From Balanoglossus misakiensis (taxonomy: Eukaryota > Hemichordata): DNA of 64,000 nt. This document shows positions 1 through 10,873 of this stretch, piece by piece. Within the stretch, counting starts at the first letter, position 1. Every line of letters begins with the position of its first letter. The notes under the pieces were generated by a model, which searched no databases, was not told the origin of the DNA, and saw only the letters and a list, made by a program, of their open reading frames with translations. A program made the translations under genes and the position numbers. Location: positions 6,820,001 to 6,884,000 of the forward strand of contig CM082591.2 in NCBI GenBank assembly GCA_040954595.2, written 5' to 3'.

Positions 1-84
1 TCTCGTTTATTTCTGGCATCTTGTTAGCCCTACAATGTATATGTATCATAACTGATTGAAAATTACCTAAACATTCCTTTTTAG

Positions 85-2393
85 AAACAACCGACACTTG
101 GTGTGCATCTGATCCTCTTCGACACTTGCTCAAACTACCGTCGGAATGCATTGAGACTAGTGGATCAGAATACTACAATATTGGTAAGTGTTCAAGACAG
201 AAATGTCCCGTGGCTATGTCAAATAGCACTGCATGCACTGATGAAGAGGAGCAGTGTTGTATGGCGACCTCCACTAGGTTAGACAGAGTTCCGTGCGATT
301 TCTTCAATTTGACGGTTGAAGTGGTGACGGGTTGTGGCTGTGCAGCATGCGGTCAACAAACAATAAATGTACGGGGGCGAGCTTTCGGAGCTGGGAGCAA
401 TTCACACATCCCGCTAATTACCGGGTTCATCTACGCCGGCGGTCAAGAGGTTGGCCGTACAAATGGTAATGGCGAATTCAGTTTTGAAATGCCCAAAGGA
501 ACAAAGAAATTAGCGCTGACTTTCGTCGATCAGTGGGACTACTTTGCAGAAACCGTGAAGGTGGAGCCATTGAGCGAAGAACTCACGTATGTTTATCTGA
601 CTGTGCTGCTGCAGCAAAAAGGTGATACAGTAACGGTGAGAGGTGACGAGACCTCGGCTATTTTCCTGGGAAATAAGACCGAAGACGATATAAAGGTTGA
701 ATTAGAGATACCAGAGCAGTCATTTCACAAAGAAGACGGTAGCTTGTACACAGGGGAAGTACAAGCCGGAGTTACATTTTACGATCCAGTCGATCAATCG
801 GTTGTTGATGTCATGCCGAGCGAACTTACGACAAGAGACGTAGAGGGCAACGCTCAAGCACTTCGAACCTACGGAATGTTTTCAATGAATTTCAAGGATG
901 AAGATGGCAACGCTCTTCGTGTGGATAACCCGTTACAGATATACATTGACCCTGTACAGTCTGGTATTGACGTAGATGACGTCGATGAAAATGGGAAATC
1001 CCGCACTCGATTGTGGGCATTGAACAAGAACAGCGGCGAATGGGAAGACATAGGCGGTCTGGAAATTGCGAAGACAAGGCGACGCAAACGATCCACGGAA
1101 GAGTTATGGATAGGAAACATTAAAGTGACTGGGTATGATTTGAATACGATCAATCTTGATAAGCCACAAGATGATATCGAACTTTGTTATCTTAATGTCC
1201 GCGTTTTCGAGGATCCTACTTTACAAGATGTCATTGAAAATGCCGCGGTGACAGTTGTTAGTGTAGATTCGACCGATAGTAGGCGATCGGGTCAGGTGTA
1301 TTACTTCAATAAGGGCGTATCGAGCAAAGATGGCAGTGTTTGTTTGCAAACTTTCTGTGACCGAGTTGGCAACTATAGTGTTCGTGTACAGGTGCAACAC
1401 AAGGATGAAATCTTAGCGCCAATTCATCCAAATAATGTCACGGTATCAAAACACCCCGCAGAATGGCCAGAAGACCTACTGGAGTCGTACAACATTGAAC
1501 AAGAAAATGGAACACATGTATCAGTCATGACAGCTTTAACTCCTCAGATGGCCTACAGCGACAACTCCCATGACTGGGCCTACGATTATTATGGCTATGA
1601 GAGGTTGTTGGACCAAGAAGACCATGGACCCTTGTACTGGCAGTGGAGAGATGACTGGGCAGCAATGCGGAAATGTCAAACTGCCACATATTCTGAGAAT
1701 TACATGGTTTTTACTGGGAAAAGGTTCAATGATACAACAACACGTCTGGACAAAGTTGATGACCCCCGTGCTCCAATGTCATGGTTTCCATTTGAGGGAG
1801 ACAATAAGAAGGCGTGTTTCATCAAAATCTTAGTGACTCATGCCATCAGTTCAGATGAAGGCCTATTTCAGGTTTTGAGTTATGGTGGTGGTGAGGTTGT
1901 CGAAGAGGTTAAAGAGGAGCTGTTTGGGTATAGAATCAATAATTCGATAAAAACATCTGGTGAAAACTCTTCAGCGACATGCATTGAATTTAAGTGCAGC
2001 GGTCCAGTGAGGACAGGAAACCCTCAAACTGACTCTACTCTACCAAAGGCCTTTGGCAAAACCATCGGCACAGACCAAACCGTCCTGAAGATCATTCCCC
2101 GAAGCAGGAATTGTCACCTGAAAGGTGGAGGGGAACACATAAGACCTGGTTTGGATTCCTACCTTGACTCAAACAATGTGAAACATAAATTAAAGTATAA
2201 TACCGAGTCAGTGATCGAATTTCAAGTTCCTGCCGGCAACAGTAACGGTTTCAACACCGGCTTGTTTATTGGCTCTCACGAAAACGCTTACAGCATCGGC
2301 CTTAAAAACTGTGATGCTGGCGATGACAGCGGATCTACTCTACCTGCTGATCCTGCTGAAAAGGGATGGGCCTTCCATTACGAATGTACCTAA
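85..2393 (+). CDS. CILP-like secreted matrix protein, terminal exon (5' partial)
   Basis: This large terminal exon begins after a pyrimidine-rich acceptor ending TTTTTAG at 81-84 and stays open to TAA at 2391-2393, about 769 residues; earlier exons with the signal peptide lie left of the window. The reading frame opens with TTDTWCASD, before the first start-like codon at 126. Order of parts: a cysteine-rich segment; a carboxypeptidase-regulatory-like beta-sandwich (about residues 90-170, starting INVRGRAFG); a long extracellular region with N-glycosylation sequons; a furin-type site RRRKR at 1077-1091; and a conserved C-terminal region starting near YWQWRDDW, rich in cysteines. The layout and the central basic cleavage site resemble cartilage intermediate layer proteins, which are secreted, cleaved in two and act in the extracellular matrix. 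Similar genes are expanded in invertebrate deuterostomes. The family assignment is good; the precise orthologue is not known. Confidence 0.88.
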
Positions 2394-4548
2394 ATGTCTC
2401 TTGAATCAGGTCAGGATTATCGAATGTCCTCTCTCCATTTTCACATATTTACTGCGTCGCATTTAGCAGAAATTTGAAATCGTATCTGACGCGAGAAATT
2501 AGTAACCTCAGGCTGTATAGCGGGGAAATGTTACTTTTAGTCCAGCGCGACAAGCTTTTTCTTTGTGATTTCTCTATCAATCTTGGTTGCTGGACTGTGA
2601 TAAGGCCTGCCATGGTTTCCACATCAATTAAATGCAGGATGATTAACTTCTTTCGCTGGCTGATACGATAAGCATTTATTACCAGGAAATTCGACCTACA
2701 TACCACGGAGTGACCGCGAACACTACTTAACTTTTTGCTTTTATCTTGCAACCAAAGTAGTCAACCACAATGTAGATCGATCAGACGTGCTCTTAGCATT
2801 GTTTCTAATTTGAAGGGGATAAAGTATTTCTATACTGGTCATATTTTCCGCATGCATGAGTGAAAGTTTCGAATGAATGAATTGTGACCATAGCGATTGA
2901 TTATATGGTAACCAAGGACAACATTACACAAGACTATATAGTTTGGATAACATAGCCAACTAATGCTTCCGTGTGATTTTGAATATATACATTCATCTAT
3001 AAACACGGTTTCACAATTGTCAAGCATTGCCTATGCAGTGCAAGTCTATCTCTGATCAAGAGTTATGCATCGCAGTACATAAACTTAATTCGTAATATAC
3101 AAAACTAAACAAAGGCTGAACTAACAAATCTGAACACTTCGAACTTGTTTTAAAAATGCTATTGTAGGCACAGAATTTCAATGTAAACTTTGCTGACATA
3201 ATGTAAAATTTTCCTTTCAATGTTTACAACAGAGAGTTATTGAGTGCGAGCATAGATTTCTCGCTTGGTTGTCCACTGTTTGTTAAAAACTTACTGGACG
3301 GTTCGATAGGCTACATCAGTTTGTTTTCTCAGATACCATTAATCAGTCTCGAATAAATGAAATTTCTAAACATCAACTTTTTCTTCTTATTATTATTCGA
3401 GGAAATATGAGAGAGAGAGAGAGAGGGGGGGGGGGAACAGACAGACAATTTGCGTCCACCCCTTCTGATATTGTGATCCTCCATAAACAGTCTGTGGATG
3501 TTCCAAACATTGATTTTGAAGAGCGCCACCGCGGAAGGTCGGAAAGGTCAAATGGAGGTCACATGTACATAGCTGTCCTAGTCCTAGGTCGTCGGACCCG
3601 GAAGTGGTGTTTGACAACGTTGTCGTCGAAAATGCGGATAAGATTTGGATGAGGCGTCTGTCTGCTACTACTCTGTGAACCTTGGGTCAGTTGAAAGGTG
3701 ATTAGAAATCGTATAAATCCACTTTGTTTCAGATTTATGATTGTGGAGTACTGCAGCAGCCTATGACAACCAGCTGGCCGGGTGGGGGATGGGCAGCCTG
3801 AGGTGTCAGCTAAGCCCTGCTTACAGGTCTGTGTTCACGTAGACTAAGACCTGTACGCAGGGCTAGGGGTGTTGGCTGAATTATGGGTTATTTCTTAGTG
3901 ATATAGGTAGGGGTACGTGGCAGAGGATTTGGGGTAAAATAATAACAATGTTACTGCTGAACTCATCAACTGGCCTTGTATCTTAGAGTCCAAGTATGGT
4001 TGTGAATGCTGCCCAACCAACAATATCGTTGATATTTGAGTAGAAGCATCGACTGGTGGATCAGCATCACTCATCTATGGACGGCAATGCGAGTGCGTGT
4101 ATAAATTGTAAAATTTGTGCAAAAAAAAAAGGATTGTACTGGGCAATTCTCCTAAGTGAGCGATGAAAATCTCACATGGTCGACACAATTTCAAGATGGC
4201 CGATTTTTGCCATGTTTAAGAAATGGGAGTTCATAAGCTCAAGTGACGATGGGTCATTCTGAAACTTATTAACAGAAAAAATAACAAAATGTGAAAAAAA
4301 GTTTAATATATCTAACTACAAAGACAGACATGTTTGACCAAAGGAAGTCATGAAATACAGTAAACATATCATTTCTTCTATCTCTTACTACTGTGGGTTG
4401 TCGACAGAATGCAATGTGATTTGACCCCCTAGCGCAAAGTGAAAACCTATTTAAGGCAGCCAGAAACTCACAATTAATGTACAAAATCTGCCTTTTTTTC
4501 TGGAATATCATCAGTGATTATGTCTTCTTTTGACCCCAGCATTTTGAG
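2394..4548. other. Intergenic region between CILP-like and DDO genes
   Basis: No coding exon is supported here. A possible poly(A) signal AATAAA for the CILP-like transcript lies at 3352-3357. The stretch also holds a GA/G-rich low-complexity run (3407-3436), a short imperfect inverted repeat around 3812-3870 built on CAGGTCT and AGACCTG, and an interspersed repeat at about 4110-4490 that recurs at 40.7-40.9, 47.0-47.2 and 56.5-56.65 kb. A CCCCAG acceptor-like site at 4535-4540, eight bases before the DDO start codon, suggests that the DDO 5' UTR is spliced. Confidence 0.5.
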
Positions 4549-7500
4549 ATGGTGTACAGCATCTGTATTGTTGGGGCTGGTGTGATCGGTGTCTCTACTG
4601 GAGTTTGCATCCAGGAGCGCGTCCCAGATGCGACGGTTACCATAGTTGCGGACAAGTTTACACCGGACACCACCAGTGATGGATCAGGAGGATTGTGGGA
4701 ACCGCACGCTTTAGGAGAAACACCAGTTCATCTCATGCAGTGAGTAAAGATGAGGCTTCGTTCTTCAACATTTTTTCATTCTTAATTAACCCTTTCACCA
4801 ACATGGTTCAGTCCAAACCCATTGTTTTCTATGGTAAGGTTGGACCAAATCTGATTGGGTTGGACCTCTATAGAGGGAACTGGGGGTGAAAGGGAAAATT
4901 TCCATATTCCAAATACCCAGCATTAAAATACCTTATAAACACAATATGTACAGTCAGCATCGTTATTGTACACAATTTGAATAGAGTCCGAACTAGAATT
5001 CATTTCTCAACAATAGCAATGACCGTTACACCTACATGCTATGTTGACAGGTGCAATATTGGGTATATTAGCATGTTGTTTGGCGTAGAGCAAGAAAATG
5101 CATTTGGTATACAGAATAAAAATGCTGAAAATAAATGTCCCCGGAATGACCTTGGGAGAGTGCATAGTGACCTATCTCAATCTAATATCACTTTCATTTT
5201 CTCTTCACATTGTTTCATTTGTTAAGGCAGTGGAGTGATGGAACATTCAAGTATCTAGCACACCTGTTACATCGTGTAGATGCAAATGAGGCCGGAGTAC
5301 ACCTGGCATCTGGATATCATGTGTTTAAGGAACCTGTCAAGGTAAATTATTTGTCAGCATTTTTTAGGCTGCATTACAGTTGAACAAATATAGCAAGGGT
5401 TAGAGTTGATGATTTGTTTTCCCTTTCGCGGGTTTTGTTGGAGTATTATCCCTCTCACCTCCATGGTTCAGCCCAAACCCATTGTTTTTTATGGTAAGGT
5501 TGGACCTCTAAAGATGGAACTAGGGGTGAAAGGGTTAAAGGGTGACAATCGTCTTATGCACATGTGCCAAACCAGAGACTCTGGTTACAAAACTTGTATA
5601 CACAGTCAATGCCATAAGGCAGTGTGCTGTCCTAACAACAGACAAGATGGCGGCGACCATAGTCTGTGTCGGAGATCGGGAAAAGACAGCAAATTGGGTG
5701 AATAGAAGGGACAAAAGTAGAGTCTACTTATACGGTGTGCATGAAATATGGATGGAAGCGTAGGTAGTCCACTATTGGAATGCGTTGAACGCAAAATTTG
5801 CAGAACATGTGGATTGCACTCCTAATGCTATAGTTTGCCTATGGTGAAAATATCTGAACAGCTCTATCAAAAAATCAAGCATGGTGACGTAGTGTTTTCT
5901 TTATATCATTTTATTATACACCTCTTTTTGCACCTTTTGTCAAAATTTCACGAAAATGACAATATTTTACCACTGGAATGTGATAACCATGCACTGCATC
6001 TCGGTAGCCATTTACCTTAATCATTCACATTGTCAATACACAAAATGAACAGGTGGTCAAAGTCACACATTCTACTCATTGTGTTTTGACATATGTGACC
6101 TTATATTGTAATTCATGTAAGTTCAGTATTTGCTTTTCTATTATTTAAGTGACCAGCCCGTTATCAACACCAGCGTTCACGTACAGAATTGTTGATAACA
6201 TTTCTTTCTTCATATCTGAAACTCGTCTTTTTTTTCAATTATGAGAAGTAGATAGTCATATTTGCCCTGGGTGTATGTTATAAACTTTTTCCCCAAGGTG
6301 ATCCAGTTGCCAGGCAACATACAATTGTAAAGTGCACACTAAATCACAAAGTTAGTAAATCAAACACATATACATGTACATGTACAGTTTTTTTTATTGC
6401 GTAGCTTGCTGTCTCTAGAAACTAGAAAGTTCACATTTGAGACAATGATTACACAGCAGTTTAAATGAGGATCATCAACTTAGAAATTTACAACACGGGG
6501 CTTAAAGGATGTACGTTCAGTAAAATTGAAAGCACAGTCAATTTTTTTTAATTGTGAATTTTTGGATTCTCTTTTGTATGTATAATGAAAATCCGCAATA
6601 AAATATAGGGGTCACCACGCTTGTTTTTGAAATACAGAGCCATGAATTTAGTCTTTACTGTAGGACACAATGGGTTTGGACCAAATTGTGCTTATAGGCT
6701 GAAAAAAGTTTCTGTGCATTTGTCCTTGATGAATTTTCTTTGTTGATAACAGGATCCAGACTGGGCTGGTAGTGTCTATGGATTCAGGACTATATCAGAA
6801 AAAGATGAAGAACTGAAAATGTTTCCAGGTTATAAGTATGTAATAAATCATCATACATGTATATTTGTACTTTTACATTAGTAAAGATTCAAAACAAAAC
6901 TGTTATATTTTTGCAATTTTAAATTTTAAATTAGAGGGCAAACATTTCAAACTTTAAATTATTTGTCTTCAAATTTAGAGAAGCTCTATTTTTTCCACCT
7001 GAGACAAAATTTTGTTCCTTGTTGTTAGTGTCCACACAGTAAGGATTTTCAAATTGTAAGTCTGGACTTTTCAGTGATATGCAAAAATTATTAAGAAATT
7101 TACAGATAATTTCACTGCATGTTTGATGGTCTCAGCGACATGGAGAGAGGTATAGACAGACAGGCAGATAGACAGATTGACAGTGAGTGGCACAAACTGA
7201 CAACAGCTGCTGATCTCTTCTGTGGAAAGTCAAGGTCACATTGTCCTTGGAAAAAGTGAAAAAGTAACAGTCAACTGCTGACTTGTATCAGCTATTCTAT
7301 TTAAACCTTCAATTGTCAGAAAGAATGCAGTTTTTTATTATTATTTTTTTTTTATCTTTCAGGCATGGCTGGTTTTTCACATCTATCATGTGTGAGGGAC
7401 CTCGATACTTGCCATGGTTGACCAAAAGGTAAATCCCTACAGATTTGTACATGTCTTTGTCATATCTATAAAGGACATGTACTTGGATGTGTCCGAGGCT

Positions 7501-10500
7501 ATCCTAAACTGGTCAGATTCCACTATGTAATCAGGACAGCAAGGGACTGAAAAGTGTGCCCTCTAACAAACATAATTTTAGGAAGCTTTGAATCAAATTG
7601 AGGATTTCTAGAAATTTCTCTGAGTCAGCCCTATACCTTTGCATGTAGTGTGGAAAATTTTCTTGAGTCAACAGTGAGTTTGTTGAGTCAGGGGCGCATC
7701 ATGTGGGCTTAGAGGGCTACCAGTGGTTTGTATATTCTGGAGTATCCCTATTAAGTAGCGTGTGTGTATACTTATTTAAAAATGTACACAGAACTATAAT
7801 TGGGATTGCTAAATAGACTTTCTCAACCTTTAATTGCAGGTTCAAAGAAAAAGGTGGAAAGATGATAAAGAGACATTTAGAATCTTTAGAGCAGGTACTA
7901 ACTTGTAATAGTCCCCTGCCCCATTCCCACAGCTGGCTGCGTATGTTTAAAGGATAGGGTCAGGCACAGGCTATTGTAAACATGGCTCTCATTGGCGTAC
8001 GGACATTGGAGGCATCCATCTTGTTTATGATCACGTGGTCTTTGTTTTATTATAATATGCGGGTCAGGTTTTAGGCCAAGATGGTGGCCCATACCTGACC
8101 CCTTTCCTTTTAGCGTAGCGCAGCCAGCAGTGGGAATGAGGCAGGGGACCAGACTAGTACTTGTAATTTTATATTCATTATTTGAGACAATGTTGTCCTT
8201 ATGAGTAACAGAAAAAAGTAAAACATTGTAAAAAAATATAAAGAGAGAGAACATTACTTCAATTATTTAATGCCGACATTATCATTTCTTCAAGATTTCA
8301 GGTCAGTATGATGTTGTTGTTAACTGTGCAGGTCTTGGTGCACGTTCATTGGTTAATGACAAATCAATGCAGCCAATCAGAGGCCAGCTTATAAGGGTGA
8401 GCGCAACAATAAATATACATTGTACCCTTCATCTGGACAACAGTTTATCATGCAGACATTAGTATACAGAATGATACAAATGGTTTCCCACTAGAAACTT
8501 GTATAGCTAGTGGCTTTTCTAGCTGCAAAATTATTCGGGTCAAAAAGGTAATACCAACAATTTCACTCAGTCTCGGTCAAAATAAATGTTGTCTCTTAGA
8601 AAGAATTAAATGTTTTACCCATTCTTTTTTGATTTGTACAAATTATATAGTGGAGGAAGAGCATCGGAATCCAACTTAAGAATCAGTGACATATACAAGT
8701 ACTAACTAAGCTGCATTAGCTGTACCTTTTCCCTATGTTTTCAGTATTTTTATTTTATGTAGCTACTGCAGTTTCTTGTTCCAATCCATGAAACATGATG
8801 CAATGCCAGTATCCAGCTTATCAACACAACATATATTTGCATAGTCAGCTTTGTTAGTGTGCCAAATTTGTATTCAAGTCCGGACTAGAATACATTTGTC
8901 AACAATAACAATGTCCGTTACACACATACAGGCTATGTTGACAAACAGAGTACTCAGGGTATATGAGTATGCTGTTTGGAGTAGAACAAGAAATTGCATT
9001 TGGTACATATAACAAAAATACTGGAAATAAAGCCAAGCGATATAGCTAATGCCCCTTTAATATTATAGCTCATAAAATTACTCAGTTTAGGTTTTCACAG
9101 GAGAGAAAAGGGATTTATTTGTAGGACCAGTGTATGACTGAAATATTATAAAAGTGAACTCTTATTTTTCGTTTCAGGTGGAAGCTCCATGGGTGAAGCA
9201 TTTTGTGGCTTTTGATGATTTTGTGTACTACATATTTCCGGGGTGAGCTGAACTGGTTTGTGTGTTACTGAACATACATTCACTGATTTTTGAAGCATTG
9301 CAATTTTCTCATATTACGAGCTTTTGTTTTCAATGACAAAAGTTTAGAACATATTGTGTCTTTTACTTTATTGGTTTCATGGTATCCTGCAATTCATGTG
9401 GAAAACCCCAATGATGGGCTGCCACTTTGTGCATTATTTCATGATTTTATTTTCAAACTTGTAATGGTCCATTAAATGTATACAGTCACCTCCAATTTAC
9501 ATACACCCATATATGGCTGAAATTGCGTATTTGAGTGTTCTAAAGAACATATGGTGGAGCTCTTTTTTTCGTGTGTGCCACCCACTGAAAATCAGCGATT
9601 GGCTACATCTCAATTTACCATGGTAACTGTGGCTAAATTTGCATAGGTGACTGACTGTATACCTTTAAATTGAACTGACTGAAAATAGTATTGACCACAG
9701 TTGGTTTGCCATTGCATATAGTACATTGTAGTTGGTAAAAGTTCCACAGCTTCTAAACACTGAGTTTAGTGAATTTGCATATTCATGATGTACAGTACTA
9801 TTGTTTCATGGTTGGTGTAACCTTGATCTTGGCTGTGTACAGAGACAGAACAATAGCCCTGGGTGGAACTCATCAATATGGAGATTGGAGAGTGACTAAT
9901 GATGAAAGAGACTGCAATCAGATCTTCCAAGAGTGCTGTAAACTGGTACCAAGTTTAAAGGTAATTACAGTCAAACCTCTATATATAGTAGGGACCTCTA
10001 TGTAATGGCCACTTTGTTGCAGTCCCTGTGCAATTTACATGTGCATTAATTGACCTGTATATAAAGGCCACCTGTCTATAAAGGCCAGTTTAGGAAAGAC
10101 CCTTGACTGGCCACTATAGACAAGTTCGACTGTACAGTCAAACCAGTCTATGGGACTCCCAAACTGGCCTGTATAGACAGGTGTCCATTGAATGACTATA
10201 TCGTTTTCTCTTACAGAAAAGTAAAATTCTTTATAAATGGGCAGGTTTAAGACCAGGAAGACCTTCTGTACGATTAGAAAAAGAAGAAATCAGATTTGGA
10301 AACACATCACTAAAGGTGAGGACAGCATTAAAAGGACAAAATCTCTCTCTCGCTGCCCTTTTTCCATTAATTATGTTTGATACAAGACACTGTTTATGTT
10401 AATGTACATGTGTACTATAGTGAATCAACGTTCAACCACACACAACTTCCATCCCGTTTGTAGGAAATGAGAGAAAAAATCTTGCCAAAATGAATAAATG

Positions 10501-10873
10501 GTAAACACCGATTATTCACTCTCGTGTCTACAAGTGGGATGCACATCGAACGTTGATTCACTATATATCCACATGTAGAATAATATAAAGAGTGTCTTGT
10601 ATCAACCATAATTAATGGGAAAAGGGCAGCAAGAGAGAGACTTTGTCCCTTTAACAAAGCTGAATGCAATTTATCACTCCACTAGCCCATTTCTGGTTTC
10701 ATTATTTAAAACCATATATTGGTGACATCATATTTTTTTTTTTTTTGTAGGTTGTTCATAATTATGGTCATGGAGGTGGTGGCATATCTCTTCACTGGGG
10801 GTGTGCACAACATGCAACTCAACTAGTTTTGGAATATCTACGAGGAACAAAATTGAAAACGGCGAAACTCTGA
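4549..10873 (+). CDS. DDO: D-aspartate oxidase (FAD-dependent, peroxisomal)
   Basis: Ten exons join in frame without a break: 4549-4739, 5227-5341, 6753-6835, 7363-7428, 7840-7894, 8295-8396, 9178-9242, 9843-9960, 10217-10315, 10751-10873 (TGA). The product is 338 residues, close to the usual 340. The enzyme oxidatively deaminates D-aspartate, giving oxaloacetate, ammonia and hydrogen peroxide. Visible marks: the FAD dinucleotide motif GAGVIG (residues 9-14); [17 protein letters not shown] followed by LGGTHQ; GLRPGRP with the substrate-carboxylate arginine near 277; and HNYGHGGGG with HWG near the C-terminus. The short loop before YIFPG favours DDO over D-amino-acid oxidase. The protein ends AKL, a type 1 peroxisomal targeting signal. 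Introns carry many short inverted-repeat elements. All splice sites are GT-AG and no frame damage is seen. Confidence 0.96.
4786..4894 (+). repeat. TTAA-flanked short inverted-repeat element (family B)
   Basis: About 95 bp starting TTAACCCTTTCACC and ending with the reverse complement GGTGAAAGGG, with the internal phrase ATGGTTCAGTCCAAACCC. Other copies: 5447-5538, 44187-44281 (best, TTAA at both ends), 58272-58362; partial copies at 48860-48903, 52432-52470 and 55480-55530. This is a non-autonomous MITE-like element lying in DDO intron 1. Confidence 0.75.
4945..5130 (+). repeat. Interspersed element (family M)
   Basis: The phrase GTCCG(G)ACTAGAATTCATTT followed by CAACAATA(G/A)CAATG recurs at 8850-9060 and 53660-53920, and in inverted orientation at about 22195-22530. 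The copies share a tail with AAAAATACTGAAAATAAA. Probably a non-autonomous transposon. Confidence 0.65.
5447..5538 (+). repeat. Family B short inverted-repeat element
   Basis: Second family B copy, in DDO intron 2. The right end reads GGTGAAAGGGTTAA; the left end is diverged (TATCCCTCTCACC). Confidence 0.7.
5545..5815 (+). repeat. Interspersed element of about 270 bp (family G)
   Basis: Contains GCCAAACCAGAGACTCTGG at the left and ACAAGATGGCGGCGACCAT in the middle. A matching copy in the opposite orientation lies at about 45800-46100 inside a TTC3 intron. Neither copy holds a usable reading frame. Confidence 0.7.
6505..6625 (+). repeat. Interspersed element (family N)
   Basis: Starts GGATGTACGTTCAGTAAAAT and reaches a GGGGTCACC block. 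A related copy begins at 10948, just after the DDO stop codon, so it probably lies in the DDO 3' UTR. Confidence 0.6.
7553..7714 (+). repeat. Interspersed element with GTGCCCTCTAA ends (family E)
   Basis: About 160 bp bounded by GTGCCCTCTAA and TTAGAGGGC, an inverted terminal pair, with internal TTTGAGTCA/GAGTTTGTTGAGTCA phrases. Further copies: 39401-39567, 45112-45257, 55673-55834, and a partial inverted one at about 48910-49015. Confidence 0.72.
7905..8155. repeat. Long-TIR element of about 250 bp (family I)
   Basis: The left end reads GTCCCCTGCCCCATTCCCAC and the right end is its near-perfect reverse complement, followed inward by CAGC(T)GGCTGCG and its mirror. Fragments with the same GGCTGCGC end occur at about 12440-12490 and 38160-38215. 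It lies in DDO intron 5. Confidence 0.72.
9476..9668 (+). repeat. Interspersed element (family C)
   Basis: About 190 bp with GTATACAGTCACCT at the left and AGGTGACTG...GTATACC at the right. The core contains CCCATATATGG and GTGTGCCACCCACTGAAAAT. Other copies: about 45476-45666, 49448-49645 (directly abutting a family A copy) and 52230-52430. Confidence 0.72.
9965..10200 (+). repeat. Interspersed element (family L)
   Basis: A repeat of TATAAAGGCCACCTGTCTATAAAGG type with ACTATAGACA. Related copies lie at 46520-46625 and, inverted, at 52935-53095. Confidence 0.6.
10328..10654. mobile_element. TTAA-flanked fold-back MITE (family A)
   Basis: About 325 bp, flanked by TTAA on both sides. The two halves are nearly reverse complements: it begins AAGGACAAAATCTCTCTCTC and ends GACTTTGTCCC. 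There is no coding capacity. Full copies: 10328-10654, 49107-49451, 53099-53454, 58905-59259. Partial copies: 23862-24002, 46785-46998, 51308-51574. The TTAA target is typical of piggyBac-like and some other cut-and-paste transposons, so a non-autonomous element is inferred; the parent is not in the window. Confidence 0.85.
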
